Part shown: piece by piece, positions 23,512-32,392 of the stretch | Numbering within the stretch: position 1 is the stretch's first letter | Layout of the letters: every line of letters begins with the position of its first letter | From: Mycolicibacterium sp. P1-18 | GTDB taxonomy: Bacteria > Actinomycetota > Actinomycetes > Mycobacteriales > Mycobacteriaceae | DNA length: 64,000 nucleotides | Reading direction: 5' to 3' | Assembly (NCBI RefSeq): GCF_008329535.1 | Contig: NZ_NPKR01000003.1 | Location: forward strand, 637,628-701,627 | Translations under genes and position numbers: made by a program | The notes under the pieces: model-generated | What the model saw: the letters and a program-made list of their open reading frames with translations, nothing else | Databases searched by the model: none | What the model was told of the DNA's origin: nothing

Positions 23512-24735
23512 CTAACCGGTACCGGCGTCCAGCACGTCCTGAGGCACGGCCGCGTCGGTGGCCATCGCGTGAAACAGACGCGTTGCGGCGTCGGTGTTCC
23601 AGACCACGACCGAACCCGAGTCGCCGCTGGTGAACTCGCCGATGGGCACCGTGGTGGTGGTGACGTCGCCGTGCAGGGCCCAGGCCAGCCGCGCGAGATC
23701 CCACACGTGCGCGCCGGTGTCGACCGTGACCGCACCCGTCGCGGCGTGTGCCATGGGGTACCAGCGAAGCGGGTTGAACAGCACGCCCGGGCTGGTGGCC
23801 CGCTGCATCAGCGCCGCCATGAACTCCCGCTGGTGGGTCATGCGGTCGAGGTCGGCGCGCGGCGTGGCCCGGGAACGGACGTAGCCGAGCGCGCTGCGAC
23901 CGTCCAGCTCCTGGCAGCCGGGCGCCAGGTCGATGCCGGCCAGGGGGTCGCTGATCGGCTCCGCCGGGCACATCGTGACGTCGCCGACGGCGTCGACCAT
24001 GGTCGCGAATCCGTCGAAGCCGATTTCGGCATAGCGGTCCAGCCGGAGTCCGGTCGCCTGCTCGACGGTCTGCGCCAGCAGCGGCGCCCCGCCCAGCGCG
24101 AACGCGGCGTTGACCTTGTCCTCGCCGAACCCGGGGATCGGCAGGTACGAGTCGCGGGGAATCGACACCATCGTCGTCGGCACGTTCGACCCGAGGCCCG
24201 GCACGTGGACCAGCAAGATCGTGTCGGTCCGGCCGTTGCCGAGATCACCGCCGGTGGAGAGTTCGGACTGCTCCTCGTCGCTGAGGCCCTGGCGACTGTC
24301 CGAGCCGACCAGCAACCAGGTGGTGCCACTGTCGGCGGGTGGGCGGTCGGGCAGTGCCGTCAGTGCCGGCACCCGGTTGAGCGACGTGTCCACCCAGACG
24401 GCGGTGCCGATCATCGTCGCGACGGCGACCAGGACGACGGCCATCAGGATGCGACCCCAATGCCGCTTGCGCTTGGGTGCGCTGGCCTTGGGGGGCGGGG
24501 CCGCCGGTGGCGGCGGGCGCCGGGGCGGTGGTGGCCGTCGCGCGGGTGGGGGTGCGGGACGGTGCCGGGGTGGCGGAGGTGGCGGTGGTGGTGGCGGAGG
24601 TGGTGGTGGTGGAGGTGGCGGTGCGGCCCTCGGCGGCATCGGTGGCGGTCGGTAGTTGGGGTCGCGACGGATGACCTGGGACGCCTCCACGGGTCGCCGG
24701 GGACGCCGCGGATCGGGCGGCCGGTTGTCGCTCAC
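23512..24735 (-). CDS. LytR-CpsA-Psr (LCP) family cell-wall glycopolymer ligase
   Basis: The product has 407 residues. Residues 1-90 are cytoplasmic and proline-rich, with an unbroken run of 18 prolines (39-56). One transmembrane helix (about 94-115) follows. The LCP domain has LLVGSDSR, RTDTILLVHV, VSIPRDSYLPIPG with the conserved Arg-Asp, and a VNAAFALGG helix. LCP proteins attach arabinogalactan to peptidoglycan. In M. tuberculosis the position between Rv3839 and bfrB is held by Rv3840, a short LCP-like gene, so this full-length form may be the ancestral state. Confidence 0.9.
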   Translation of the reverse strand: MSDNRPPDPRRPRRPVEASQVIRRDPNYRPPPMPPRAAPPPPPPPPPPPPPPPPPPRHRPAPPPARRPPPPRRPPPPAAPPPKASAPKRKRHWGRILMAVVLVAVATMIGTAVWVDTSLNRVPALTALPDRPPADSGTTWLLVGSDSRQGLSDEEQSELSTGGDLGNGRTDTILLVHVPGLGSNVPTTMVSIPRDSYLPIPGFGEDKVNAAFALGGAPLLAQTVEQATGLRLDRYAEIGFDGFATMVDAVGDVTMCPAEPISDPLAGIDLAPGCQELDGRSALGYVRSRATPRADLDRMTHQREFMAALMQRATSPGVLFNPLRWYPMAHAATGAVTVDTGAHVWDLARLAWALHGDVTTTTVPIGEFTSGDSGSVVVWNTDAATRLFHAMATDAAVPQDVLDAGTG

Positions 24736-24768
24736 GCGTCTGAATGTACGTGCCGGCGACGCCCGTGG

Positions 24769-25548
24769 TCAGGGCGTGACGTCCAGCCAGCCGAGGTGCC
24801 CGGCGAGCAGTGCGTAACCGACGTAGGCGACGGCGTCGATGAGGCCGTGCGCCACGATCAGCGGCCACAGCCGCCCGGTCCGCCGCCACGCGTATCCGAA
24901 GACCAGACCCATCACGACGTTTCCGACACCCGCGCCGAAGCCCTGGTACAGGTGGTAGGCGCCACGCAACAGACTGGACGTCACCAGGACCACCGTCGGC
25001 GACAGGCCGAGTTGGCGCAGTCGCGTCATGAAGAACGCGACGACGACGACCTCTTCGGCCCAGCCGTTGGCGAAGGCCACCATGAGCAGGACCGGGATGC
25101 GCCACCACGTGTCGCCGAGTTCGGACGGCACCACCGCGACGCCGATGCCCAGCGCGCGGCCCGCGACGTAGAGGCCCAGGCCGGGGATGCCGATGAGCGC
25201 GGCGAGACCGAGGCCGCCCAGCAGGTCGGGGCGCCAGCGGAACCGGCCGAGGCCGATGCGGCTGGGCCCGAAACCACTGCGCCACAACAGATACAGGCCA
25301 AGCAACCCCCAGGCGATGAGCTGGAAGACCGAGGCCAGGTTGAGTGCCAGGTTGATCAGGTCGATCGGTGACAGCTTGCGGTTGAGCGTCACCTTCTGCC
25401 CGGAGAGCCCGAGCAGGACGGCCTCGATCAGGCTGACGAAGGCGGTGTAGGCGGAGAGACCGAACGTGACGGCCAGGACGACGGCGATCTCGAGGCGGAT
25501 GGCCCGTTTGCGGGGGTCGGGCAGGAGGTCGTCAGTCGGGCCCGTCAC
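24769..25548 (-). CDS. CPBP-family intramembrane metalloprotease
   Basis: The product has 259 residues and about seven transmembrane helices. The CPBP (Abi/Rce1-like) motifs are visible: EEVVVVAFFMTRL with the paired glutamates, YHLYQG with the histidine, and AHGLIDAVAY with the last histidine. Such proteases cut membrane proteins or process peptides; substrates in mycobacteria are unknown. It lies between the LCP and DUF2470 genes on one strand. Confidence 0.88.
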   Translation of the reverse strand: MTGPTDDLLPDPRKRAIRLEIAVVLAVTFGLSAYTAFVSLIEAVLLGLSGQKVTLNRKLSPIDLINLALNLASVFQLIAWGLLGLYLLWRSGFGPSRIGLGRFRWRPDLLGGLGLAALIGIPGLGLYVAGRALGIGVAVVPSELGDTWWRIPVLLMVAFANGWAEEVVVVAFFMTRLRQLGLSPTVVLVTSSLLRGAYHLYQGFGAGVGNVVMGLVFGYAWRRTGRLWPLIVAHGLIDAVAYVGYALLAGHLGWLDVTP

Positions 25549-25590
25549 CGGAGCTACGGTAGCCGCCCGTCCTGACCGTGCGCGGTGACG

Positions 25591-26406
25591 TCAGATGCGG
25601 CGGGCGCGCAGTCCGTTGAGGAACGGGCACCCCATCAGGATCCGGATGGCCTGGCTGAGCCCGGTGACGTCGTCGACCGGCTTGGGGAACGGCAGCCGCA
25701 CGTCGTGGTCGCCGTCCTCGGCCTCGACGCGTAGCTGGACGCCGTAGCGGTCCAGGCCGAGCGGTCTGACGTGGCCGCGTCGCAGCGGGGTCGGCAGCCG
25801 GTTGGCCAGCCGGTCGACCACTTCGCGATGCGCCGACTCAAGGTGCTGCAGCCAGCTCGACTCCATGGCGCAGAACGGATCCGGCCGGGCGTCGAGCAGG
25901 GCGCCGACGCCGACGGACTCGGCCCCGGTCGAGTCGGCCACCACAACGGACTCGATCTCGAGCCGCACCAGGGTGTGGGGGGTCTCGTCGCCGTCGGGTT
26001 CGAACGAGTCGGTGTTCACCTGCAGCAGCGCGGGATTCGGGTTCTTCTGGGCGATCAGGTCGAGCAGTCCCGCCAGGCCGGGCGGAGGGACGTGGAACAG
26101 CCGGCCGCTGATCCACACCAGCGACCGCACCGGTTCGCGCAGGGGTAACGGCGCGTAGTCGGTCAGCTCGAGGACGGCTTGGATGCCGGCGCCGCCGGCG
26201 GTGACGGTCAGCTCGGCCAGTGGTCCCCCGGCGGGCACCATGATCGCGAACGATCCGTCGTCGAGCAGGTGGTGCACCGGGGTGGGGGACGGATCGGCGC
26301 CCTCGGCGGCCAGGATCGCGCTTCCGCCTCGGGTGCAGGCGCTGCGAATGCGTTCGGCCGTCGTCGGTGCCACGAGGGCCGAATTCGTCGTCGCGTCGCC
26401 GATCAT
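25591..26406 (-). CDS. DUF2470 protein, HugZ/pyridoxamine-oxidase-like fold (Rv3839-like)
   Basis: The product has 271 residues. Residues 1-180 resemble the split-barrel half of HugZ-type heme-degrading proteins, and the C-terminal 90 residues (LQHLESAHREVVDRLANRL...DRYGVQLRVE...VRLPFPKPVDD) form a DUF2470 domain, which in HugZ proteins binds heme. An IdeR-box candidate (26436-26454) lies 30 bp upstream of the start. A heme- or iron-related role is likely; enzymatic activity is not shown by sequence. Confidence 0.8.
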   Translation of the reverse strand: MIGDATTNSALVAPTTAERIRSACTRGGSAILAAEGADPSPTPVHHLLDDGSFAIMVPAGGPLAELTVTAGGAGIQAVLELTDYAPLPLREPVRSLVWISGRLFHVPPPGLAGLLDLIAQKNPNPALLQVNTDSFEPDGDETPHTLVRLEIESVVVADSTGAESVGVGALLDARPDPFCAMESSWLQHLESAHREVVDRLANRLPTPLRRGHVRPLGLDRYGVQLRVEAEDGDHDVRLPFPKPVDDVTGLSQAIRILMGCPFLNGLRARRI

Positions 26407-26435
26407 CGCGCCTGCCTTCCGTCGGTGAGGTCACC

Positions 26436-26454
26436 CTAACTTAGGCTAGCCTCA
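26436..26454. promoter_or_regulatory. IdeR-box candidate between DUF2470 gene and pheA
   Basis: CTAACTTAGGCTAGCCTCA matches TTAGGTTAGGCTAACCTAA at 14 of 19 positions by hand count. It lies inside a larger inverted repeat: CGGTGAGG (26423-26430) pairs with CCTCACCG (26450-26457). The site is close to the DUF2470 start and may also affect the divergent pheA. Confidence 0.65.
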
Positions 26455-26521
26455 CCGAATGGTGCAAGTGTTTCCGAAATGGTTCCCCTGGCGACGGGCC
26501 GCCTGCCGATAGGGTTGACCC

Positions 26522-27442
26522 GTGCCACGCGTCGCCTATCTGGGTCCTCAGGGGACCTTCACCGAGGCGGCGTTGCTGCAGATGGCCGACGCCGGCGTCA
26601 TCCCCGACTCGTCACCGCTCGTGCCGGTCACGTGCGACAGCGCCGACGGCGCCCTGGCCGCCGTGCGCAGCGGGGCCGCCGACTACGCCTGCGCTCCGAT
26701 CGAAAGCTCGATCGAGGGTTCGGTGGTGCCGACGATGGACAGCCTCGCCGCGGGTACGCCGCTCCAGATCTTCGCCGAGCACACGCTCGACGTGTCGTTC
26801 AGCATCGCCGTCCGCCCCGGCACCCCCGCCTCCGCCGTGCACACCGTCGCCGCCTTTCCGGTCGCCGAGGCGCAGGTCAAGCGGTGGCTGGCCGAACACC
26901 TCCCCGCCGCCCACACGGTGCTCACCACCTCCAACGCTGCCGCCGCGCACGACGTCGCCGAGGGCCGGGCCGACGCAGGAGTCAGCACCGCGCTCGCCGC
27001 CCGGCGGCTCGGACTGGACACGCTGGCCGACGGGGTGGTCGACGAACCGAACGCCAGGACCAGGTTCGTCCTCGTCGGCCCGCCGGGACCGCCGCCGGCG
27101 CGCACCGGCGCGGATCGCACGTCGGTCGTCCTGCGTCTGGACAACGTGCCCGGCGCACTGGTGGCCGCGATGACCGAACTCGCGATCCGTGACATCGACC
27201 TGACCCGCATCGAATCGCGGCCCACCCGGGTGGAATTGGGCACCTACTTCTTCTTCCTGGACTGCGTCGGACACATTGATGACGATCCGGTGGCCGAGGC
27301 ACTTCGCGCGCTTCACCGACGTTGTGCAGACGTGAGATATCTGGGTTCATGGTCAACGGGCACCGCCGTCGGTGCGACACCGCCGGTCACCGACGAGGCC
27401 TCCGACTGGTTGGCCGCACTACGAGAGGGGCGCGTCCGATGA
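26522..27442 (+). CDS. pheA: Prephenate dehydratase
   Basis: The product has 306 residues. The dehydratase domain (1-185) begins RVAYLGPQGTFTEAA and contains APIESSIEGSVVPTMD and the catalytic NARTRFVLVG. The ACT domain (about 197-275: TSVVLRLDNVPGAL, LTRIESRPT) binds phenylalanine for feedback control. It converts prephenate to phenylpyruvate in phenylalanine synthesis. The start is GTG at 26522. The stop overlaps the next gene by four bases. Confidence 0.95.
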   Translation: MPRVAYLGPQGTFTEAALLQMADAGVIPDSSPLVPVTCDSADGALAAVRSGAADYACAPIESSIEGSVVPTMDSLAAGTPLQIFAEHTLDVSFSIAVRPGTPASAVHTVAAFPVAEAQVKRWLAEHLPAAHTVLTTSNAAAAHDVAEGRADAGVSTALAARRLGLDTLADGVVDEPNARTRFVLVGPPGPPPARTGADRTSVVLRLDNVPGALVAAMTELAIRDIDLTRIESRPTRVELGTYFFFLDCVGHIDDDPVAEALRALHRRCADVRYLGSWSTGTAVGATPPVTDEASDWLAALREGRVR

Positions 27443-28122
27443 CCGGTCGACTGATACTGGTGCGCCACGGCCAGTCACACGCGAACGTGGCCCGGCAGCT
27501 CGACACCCGACCGCCCGGGGCCCCGCTCACCGACCTGGGACACGAGCAGGCGCGGACCTTCGGTCGGTCCCTCGAGCACCCCGTCGGGCTGCTCGCGCAC
27601 TCCACGGCCGTGCGTGCGGTCGAGACGGCCGCCGAGATCGGCGAGTACCTCGGCCTGACCCCCGTCGAGTTGGACGGCATCCACGAGGTGCAGGCCGGCG
27701 ATCTCGAGGACCGCAGCGACGACGCCGCCCACGAGGAGTTCAACGCCATCTACCGGATGTGGCAGGAGGGCCAGCTCGACGTGCCCATCCCCGGCGGCGA
27801 GAGCGCCCAGCAGGTGCTGGACCGCTACCTGCCGGTGATTCGGCAGCTCCGCCTGCGCTTCCTCGACGACCACGCGTGGGTGGGCGACATCGTGGTGGTC
27901 AGCCACGGCGCGGCCATCCGCCTAGTCGGCACCGCGCTGTCGGGCGTCGACCCCGGCTTTGCCGTCGAGAACCACCTCGCCAACACCGAATCGGTGGTGC
28001 TGAGCCCGATCACCGACGGCCGGTGGAGTTGCTTGCAGTGGGGACCCCACACACCGCCGTTCGAGCCCGTCGAGGACCCCGACGTCGAGGACGTGGCGCA
28101 CAGCGCCGACCCGATGGGCTAG
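27439..28122 (+). CDS. Histidine phosphatase (phosphoglycerate-mutase-like, Rv3837c-like)
   Basis: The product has 227 residues. The catalytic RHG motif is at the N-terminus (LVRHGQSHANVARQ) and the second histidine is in VVVSHGAAIRLVG. The proton-donor region contains HEVQAGDLEDRSDD. It is probably a broad-specificity phosphatase; length and motif context do not support a true glycolytic mutase. It is coupled to pheA through ATGA and so may act on a pathway metabolite, which is inference. Confidence 0.9.
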   Translation: MTGRLILVRHGQSHANVARQLDTRPPGAPLTDLGHEQARTFGRSLEHPVGLLAHSTAVRAVETAAEIGEYLGLTPVELDGIHEVQAGDLEDRSDDAAHEEFNAIYRMWQEGQLDVPIPGGESAQQVLDRYLPVIRQLRLRFLDDHAWVGDIVVVSHGAAIRLVGTALSGVDPGFAVENHLANTESVVLSPITDGRWSCLQWGPHTPPFEPVEDPDVEDVAHSADPMG

Positions 28123-28141
28123 GTCGACTCGAGCTGTGGAG

Positions 28142-28333
28142 TCAAGACGCCGCGGATTCGACGATGACCACCGCACAGGTGCATCCGACCGCCTCGCAGT
28201 CGACGCTGAAGGAGTGCAGACCCTCGGGGGTGGCACAGTCCTCGGTGCACTCGACGTAGAACGAGGCGTGGTGCACGAGCGTGCCGTGGCAGTGTTCGAG
28301 GTCCTCCCGGCACTCGCGACAGACATCCGACAT
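28142..28333 (-). CDS. Small cysteine-rich protein
   Basis: This 63-residue protein has eight cysteines (for example CRECRE, ECTEDC, CEAVGCTC) and two histidine clusters (HCHGTLVHH). The pattern suggests a zinc- or iron-binding knuckle. The start is the ATG at 28333, with AGAGG-like bases before it; the frame is open further upstream. It lies between a phosphatase gene and a zincin gene and is conserved in style with other mycobacterial small Cys-rich proteins. No function is recognised. Confidence 0.65.
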   Translation of the reverse strand: MSDVCRECREDLEHCHGTLVHHASFYVECTEDCATPEGLHSFSVDCEAVGCTCAVVIVESAAS

Positions 28334-28389
28334 GCCTCTAGTTCTAGCACCGCCCACCGACGAAGCCCAGTCAACGCGCCTGAAGTGGT

Positions 28390-28740
28390 TCAGGCCCAAC
28401 CGAGTTCGTGCAACCGGTCGTCGTCGATGCCGAAGTGATGGGCGATCTCGTGGATCACGGTCACGGTCACCTCGTCGACCACGTCCCCCTCGGTGTCGCA
28501 GATGTCGAGCAGCGCGTGGCGGTAGATCGTGATGGTGTCGGGCAGCGAGCCGAAGTACGTGGAGTCACGCTCGGTCAGCGCGACGCCCTCGTAGAGCCCC
28601 AGCAGGTCGGGTTCCTCGGGGTGGCGGTCCTCCACCAGGACGACGACGTTGTCGATCGCCTTCGCGAGCGCTGGCGGGATCTCGTCGAGCGCGTCGGACA
28701 CCAGCTCGTCGAACCGGTCCGGGCTCATCCGCACGGCCAT
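28390..28740 (-). CDS. Zincin-like metallopeptidase (Rv3836-like)
   Basis: The product has 116 residues. It carries HEIAHHFGIDDDRLHELG near the C-terminus, the minimal zincin motif HExxH with an additional His ligand, and DTITIYRHAL, typical of the zinicin-like metallopeptidase family. It lacks a signal peptide and acts in the cytoplasm. It starts 5 bp after the stop of the upstream membrane protein gene, so the two are co-transcribed. The substrate is unknown. Confidence 0.85.
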   Translation of the reverse strand: MAVRMSPDRFDELVSDALDEIPPALAKAIDNVVVLVEDRHPEEPDLLGLYEGVALTERDSTYFGSLPDTITIYRHALLDICDTEGDVVDEVTVTVIHEIAHHFGIDDDRLHELGWA

Positions 28741-28745
28741 GGCGC

Positions 28746-30197
28746 CTACTGTCCGGGCGGCGGGCCCGGGACGACCGGAATCACGGGTGCGGCGGGATCG
28801 CCCACCGGGGGCGGCGGCAGCGCCGGCCCGTCCTGCGGCGGCAGGCCGCCGTCGCCCTGCGGTCCCGGCGCAGGAGGCGGACCGTTGAGGAACGTGTTGC
28901 CCTGCGGCGGGAGCGGAGTGCCGGACGTCGGCGGCGTCGCGCTCTCGGTCTGGGGGCTCTGCGTCTGCGTCGGCGTGGCCTGCGTCTGACCCGGCAGGTG
29001 GTCGTTGCCCTGGTTGCCCGAACTGCTCGAGCCGCTGGAACTGCTGGAGCTGCTCTGGTCGCTGAGGTCGATCTGCGACGAGGTCTGGGACGACGTGTCC
29101 ACCGACGGCAGCGGGATCGGCGGAAGGTCGAGCCGCTCCTCCGGGATGTCGGGCACCGCGACCGGAGGCTGACCGTTGATGAGCAACGGCCCCTTGGCGC
29201 TGTTCAGCAGCGTCGACCAGCCGCCGTTGCCGAGGGTCGCACCGATGCTGCAGGACACCTGCTTGCTGCCGGCGGCCCAGCTCGGCAGCGAAATCGTGCT
29301 GTAGATCAGGGTGAGGGTGGTCTTGCGCAGCGCGACCGGCGCCAGATACGCGTCGGTCATCTGCGTGCACGAATCCTTGACGAACTGGTCCTGGTCGCCG
29401 TCCGGCGGCACCGGGCCGGGGAACTTCTCGGCCAGGTTGACCGAGCCGGTCACCTCCATGGCGTGCGGCTTGGCGCAGTCGGTGGGGATGTCGGTGGGCT
29501 GGTTGGTGGCCGGGTCGATGCCGAGGCACGTGCCTGCGGGCCACACCTTCGACTGGTCGACGTCGGCGACCTTGCCCGCGAACGCCAGCTGGTGGCCGTC
29601 GGGGCCGGCCAACTGCAGACCGCACAGCATGCGGCGTTCGTCGGCTTGACGCCACGCCTTGTCGCCGGACCAGACGAGGCTGACGCTGAACCGGCCGTTG
29701 GGGTCGTACTTCGCGCCGAGGTACTGCCGCGCCGCGGCCTGGCACTGCTCCTGGCTGATCTGCCGGATCCGCGCCTCGGACGGCGGGGCGGCATCGGGGC
29801 CGTACTCGCTGCCGGGGAACGTCCGCATGTCGATCCGGTCGGCGACTTCGAAGCGGTGCTCGTCCTTGCAGTCCACGATCTGCGCGGCGTCGGGAACCTG
29901 CTCGGGCCAGTTGAGACACGTTCCGCGGACGGCGTGGTCGAAGGTGGCGTTGCCGCGCGGGCCGCCGCCGAGCGCCGTGGACCCCGCGTTGAGCCCGACG
30001 GGAAGGCCGCCGCGGTCACCGCCGGGGATGGCGGTGATGACGCCGGCGATCAGAAGACCGCCGAGTGCGGTCAGCAGCAGCGCGCGGCGCGTCGACTCGG
30101 CCTGAAGGCTCTGCCACCACGCCGGGCGGCGCGACGGCGGGGCGGCCTCGTCTGCGCTCGGCTCGGCGTCATGGGGTGCGTCCAACATCTGGTCCAT
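28746..30197 (-). CDS. Septum-formation-like exported membrane protein (Rv3835-like)
   Basis: The product has 483 residues: a cytoplasmic tail (1-38), one transmembrane helix (about 39-58), then an extracytoplasmic part with two septum-formation-like repeats. Each repeat has paired cysteines (GTCLNWPEQ...[11 protein letters not shown] and [11 protein letters not shown]...[11 protein letters not shown]). A long Ser-rich then Pro/Gly-rich tail follows from about residue 350. The function is unknown; cell-wall or division roles are suggested by the family name only. The start is taken as the ATG at 30197; an ATG at 30188 is an alternative. Confidence 0.8.
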   Translation of the reverse strand: MDQMLDAPHDAEPSADEAAPPSRRPAWWQSLQAESTRRALLLTALGGLLIAGVITAIPGGDRGGLPVGLNAGSTALGGGPRGNATFDHAVRGTCLNWPEQVPDAAQIVDCKDEHRFEVADRIDMRTFPGSEYGPDAAPPSEARIRQISQEQCQAAARQYLGAKYDPNGRFSVSLVWSGDKAWRQADERRMLCGLQLAGPDGHQLAFAGKVADVDQSKVWPAGTCLGIDPATNQPTDIPTDCAKPHAMEVTGSVNLAEKFPGPVPPDGDQDQFVKDSCTQMTDAYLAPVALRKTTLTLIYSTISLPSWAAGSKQVSCSIGATLGNGGWSTLLNSAKGPLLINGQPPVAVPDIPEERLDLPPIPLPSVDTSSQTSSQIDLSDQSSSSSSSGSSSSGNQGNDHLPGQTQATPTQTQSPQTESATPPTSGTPLPPQGNTFLNGPPPAPGPQGDGGLPPQDGPALPPPPVGDPAAPVIPVVPGPPPGQ

Positions 30198-30300
30198 TGT
30201 GACAGGCGAGCCAAGTCGTGTGACAAGAGATGCAGTTGTAACGTTATGTGGTTGTGCCCCGGCGTCGCTACGACCAGCCGTCAAACGTAGGGTTTCCCTC

Positions 30301-31554
30301 GTGATCGACCTCAAGCTGCTACGTGAAGATCCCGAACGGGTCCGCGCGTCGCAACGGGCGCGGGGTGAGGATCCCGCCCTCGTCGACGTGTTGCTCGACG
30401 CCGATGCGACGAGGCGCTCGTCGATCTCCGCCGCCGACAATCTACGGTCCGAGCAGAAGGCGGCCAGCAAGGCCGTCGGGGCTGCCTCCGCCGACGAACG
30501 CCCGGCGCTGCTGACCCGCGCCAAGGAGCTCGCCGAGGCGGTCAAGGCCGCCGAGGTCGAGCAGACCGCGGCCGAGACCGCCTTCACGGCCGCGCACATG
30601 GCCATCCCGAACGTCATCCTCGACGGGGTCCCGGCCGGCGGCGAGAGCGACTTCGTGGTCCTCGACACCGTCGGCGAACCGCCGACCATCGCCGACCCCA
30701 AGGATCATCTGGAGCTCGGCGAGTCGCTGGGCCTGCTGGACATGGAGCGCGGCGCCAAGGTGTCCGGCTCGCGCTTCTACTTCCTGACCGGTTACGGCGC
30801 GCTGCTGCAGCTCGGCGTCATGCAGCTCGCGGTCAAGCTCGCGACCGAGAACCAGCACACCCTCGTCATCCCGCCCGTCCTGGTGCGCCCCGAGGTGATG
30901 TCGGGCACCGGGTTCCTCGGTGCGCACGCCGACGAGATCTACCACCTCGAGGCCGACGACATGTACCTGGTCGGCACGTCGGAGGTGCCGCTGGCCGGCT
31001 ACCACGCCGACGAGATCGTCGACCTGTCCGACGGGCCGAAGCGCTACGCGGGCTGGTCGTCGTGCTTCCGTCGCGAGGCAGGCAGCTACGGCAAGGACAC
31101 CCGCGGCATCATCCGCGTGCACCAGTTCGACAAGGTCGAGGCCTTCGTCTACTGCAAGCCGGAGGACGCCGAAGCCGAGCACCAGCGTCTGCTGGACCTC
31201 GAACGTCGGATGCTGGCCCTGATCGAGGTGCCCTACCGGGTGATCGACACCGCCGCCGGCGACCTCGGCTCCTCGGCGGCCCGCAAGTTCGACTGCGAGG
31301 CCTGGGTGCCCACGCAGAACACCTATCGCGAGCTGACCTCGACGTCGAACTGCACCACGTTCCAGGCCCGGCGCCTGTCCACCCGCTACCGCGACGAGAA
31401 CGGCAAGCCGCAGATCGCGGCGACGTTGAACGGAACGCTCGGAACCACCCGCTGGCTCGTCGCCATCCTGGAGAATCATCAGCAGCCGGACGGCAGCGTC
31501 CGCGTCCCGGAGGCATTGGTGCCCTACGTCGGAAGGTCGGTGCTCACACCGTGA
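30301..31554 (+). CDS. serS: Seryl-tRNA synthetase
   Basis: The product has 417 residues from the GTG at 30301. The N-terminal coiled-coil arm (30-110) is followed by the class II core: motif 2 in [15 protein letters not shown] and motif 3 in [19 protein letters not shown], with [13 protein letters not shown] between. It charges tRNA-Ser. The gene is divergent from the septum-formation-like gene. The upstream 34 codons of the open frame do not look coding. Confidence 0.96.
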   Translation: MIDLKLLREDPERVRASQRARGEDPALVDVLLDADATRRSSISAADNLRSEQKAASKAVGAASADERPALLTRAKELAEAVKAAEVEQTAAETAFTAAHMAIPNVILDGVPAGGESDFVVLDTVGEPPTIADPKDHLELGESLGLLDMERGAKVSGSRFYFLTGYGALLQLGVMQLAVKLATENQHTLVIPPVLVRPEVMSGTGFLGAHADEIYHLEADDMYLVGTSEVPLAGYHADEIVDLSDGPKRYAGWSSCFRREAGSYGKDTRGIIRVHQFDKVEAFVYCKPEDAEAEHQRLLDLERRMLALIEVPYRVIDTAAGDLGSSAARKFDCEAWVPTQNTYRELTSTSNCTTFQARRLSTRYRDENGKPQIAATLNGTLGTTRWLVAILENHQQPDGSVRVPEALVPYVGRSVLTP

Positions 31555-31561
31555 AGACACA

Positions 31562-32383
31562 GTGACGGCGCTTGAGACGGTCGACCTCGACCTCGACGAC
31601 ATGCGTTCGTGGTTCGGCTTCGGGGTGGCCGGAAACTTCGCCGGGCACCTCGAGCAGGCGGGCGAGGCCGCCGACTTCGTCAACGTGTCCAGCGAGGGCG
31701 AGGCGCCCAAGGGCATCTTCCCCTGGTACGCACCGGGTTCCGACGGTCCACTCGGCGAGTTCCCCCTCTCGCACGACAGCGTGCTGCTACCCGAGAGCGA
31801 CACCCCGCTCAACCTGCAGATCGAACCCGAGGTGGGGCTGGCCTGCCACGTGACCTGGCAGGGCGACACCGTGGTGTCCCTGCAGCCGTTCGCCCTCGGC
31901 GCGTTCAACGACTGCTCGATCCGGCGCCCGGGGGCCCTGAAGATCAGCCACAAGAAGAACTGGGGGCCGGCCTCGAAGGGGGTGGCTGCGCAGTTCTTCG
32001 ACGTCGGCGACCTGACGCCCGACGGCCCGACGGCGACGCTGCGGCTGGTGTGCGACCTGCGCACCGCCGACGGCAACGAGCACGGTTACGGCGTCGACAG
32101 TCCGCTGCTGGGCTACTCGTACTACGGCGAGGTGCTCCTGGACTGGGTCACCGAGCGCCTCGCGAACCAGAAGGGTTCTCCCGAGACGCCGTTGGAGGAC
32201 GTCGGCGCGTTGATGGTCGCCTCCGGGCATCCGTCGAACGTGTTGATCGGCATCGGCGCCACCCGCTACACCAAGCTCGGCGAGTCGACCTTCCTGCAGC
32301 CGGGCGACGAGGCGATCGTGCGGGTGTACGACACTGAGTCCGACGTGACTTCGGAACTGCGACAGCTGGTGTCGTCCCGCTAG
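31562..32383 (+). CDS. DUF5718 family protein
   Basis: The product has 273 residues. It starts 7 bp after serS, so it is co-transcribed. Segments such as FGFGVAGNFAGHLEQAGEA, LNLQIEPEVGLACHVTW and SHKKNWGPASKG are typical of DUF5718. The beta-rich core with E-P-E resembles a fumarylacetoacetate-hydrolase-like fold, but a catalytic function is not established. It has no counterpart at this place in M. tuberculosis as far as I recall. Confidence 0.75.
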   Translation: MTALETVDLDLDDMRSWFGFGVAGNFAGHLEQAGEAADFVNVSSEGEAPKGIFPWYAPGSDGPLGEFPLSHDSVLLPESDTPLNLQIEPEVGLACHVTWQGDTVVSLQPFALGAFNDCSIRRPGALKISHKKNWGPASKGVAAQFFDVGDLTPDGPTATLRLVCDLRTADGNEHGYGVDSPLLGYSYYGEVLLDWVTERLANQKGSPETPLEDVGALMVASGHPSNVLIGIGATRYTKLGESTFLQPGDEAIVRVYDTESDVTSELRQLVSSR

Positions 32384-32392
32384 GAGGAACCG

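Noticed and set aside
30198..30300. tRNA or T-box leader before serS
   Set aside because: The 103-bp gap shows no cloverleaf, no T-box core motif and no strong hairpin.
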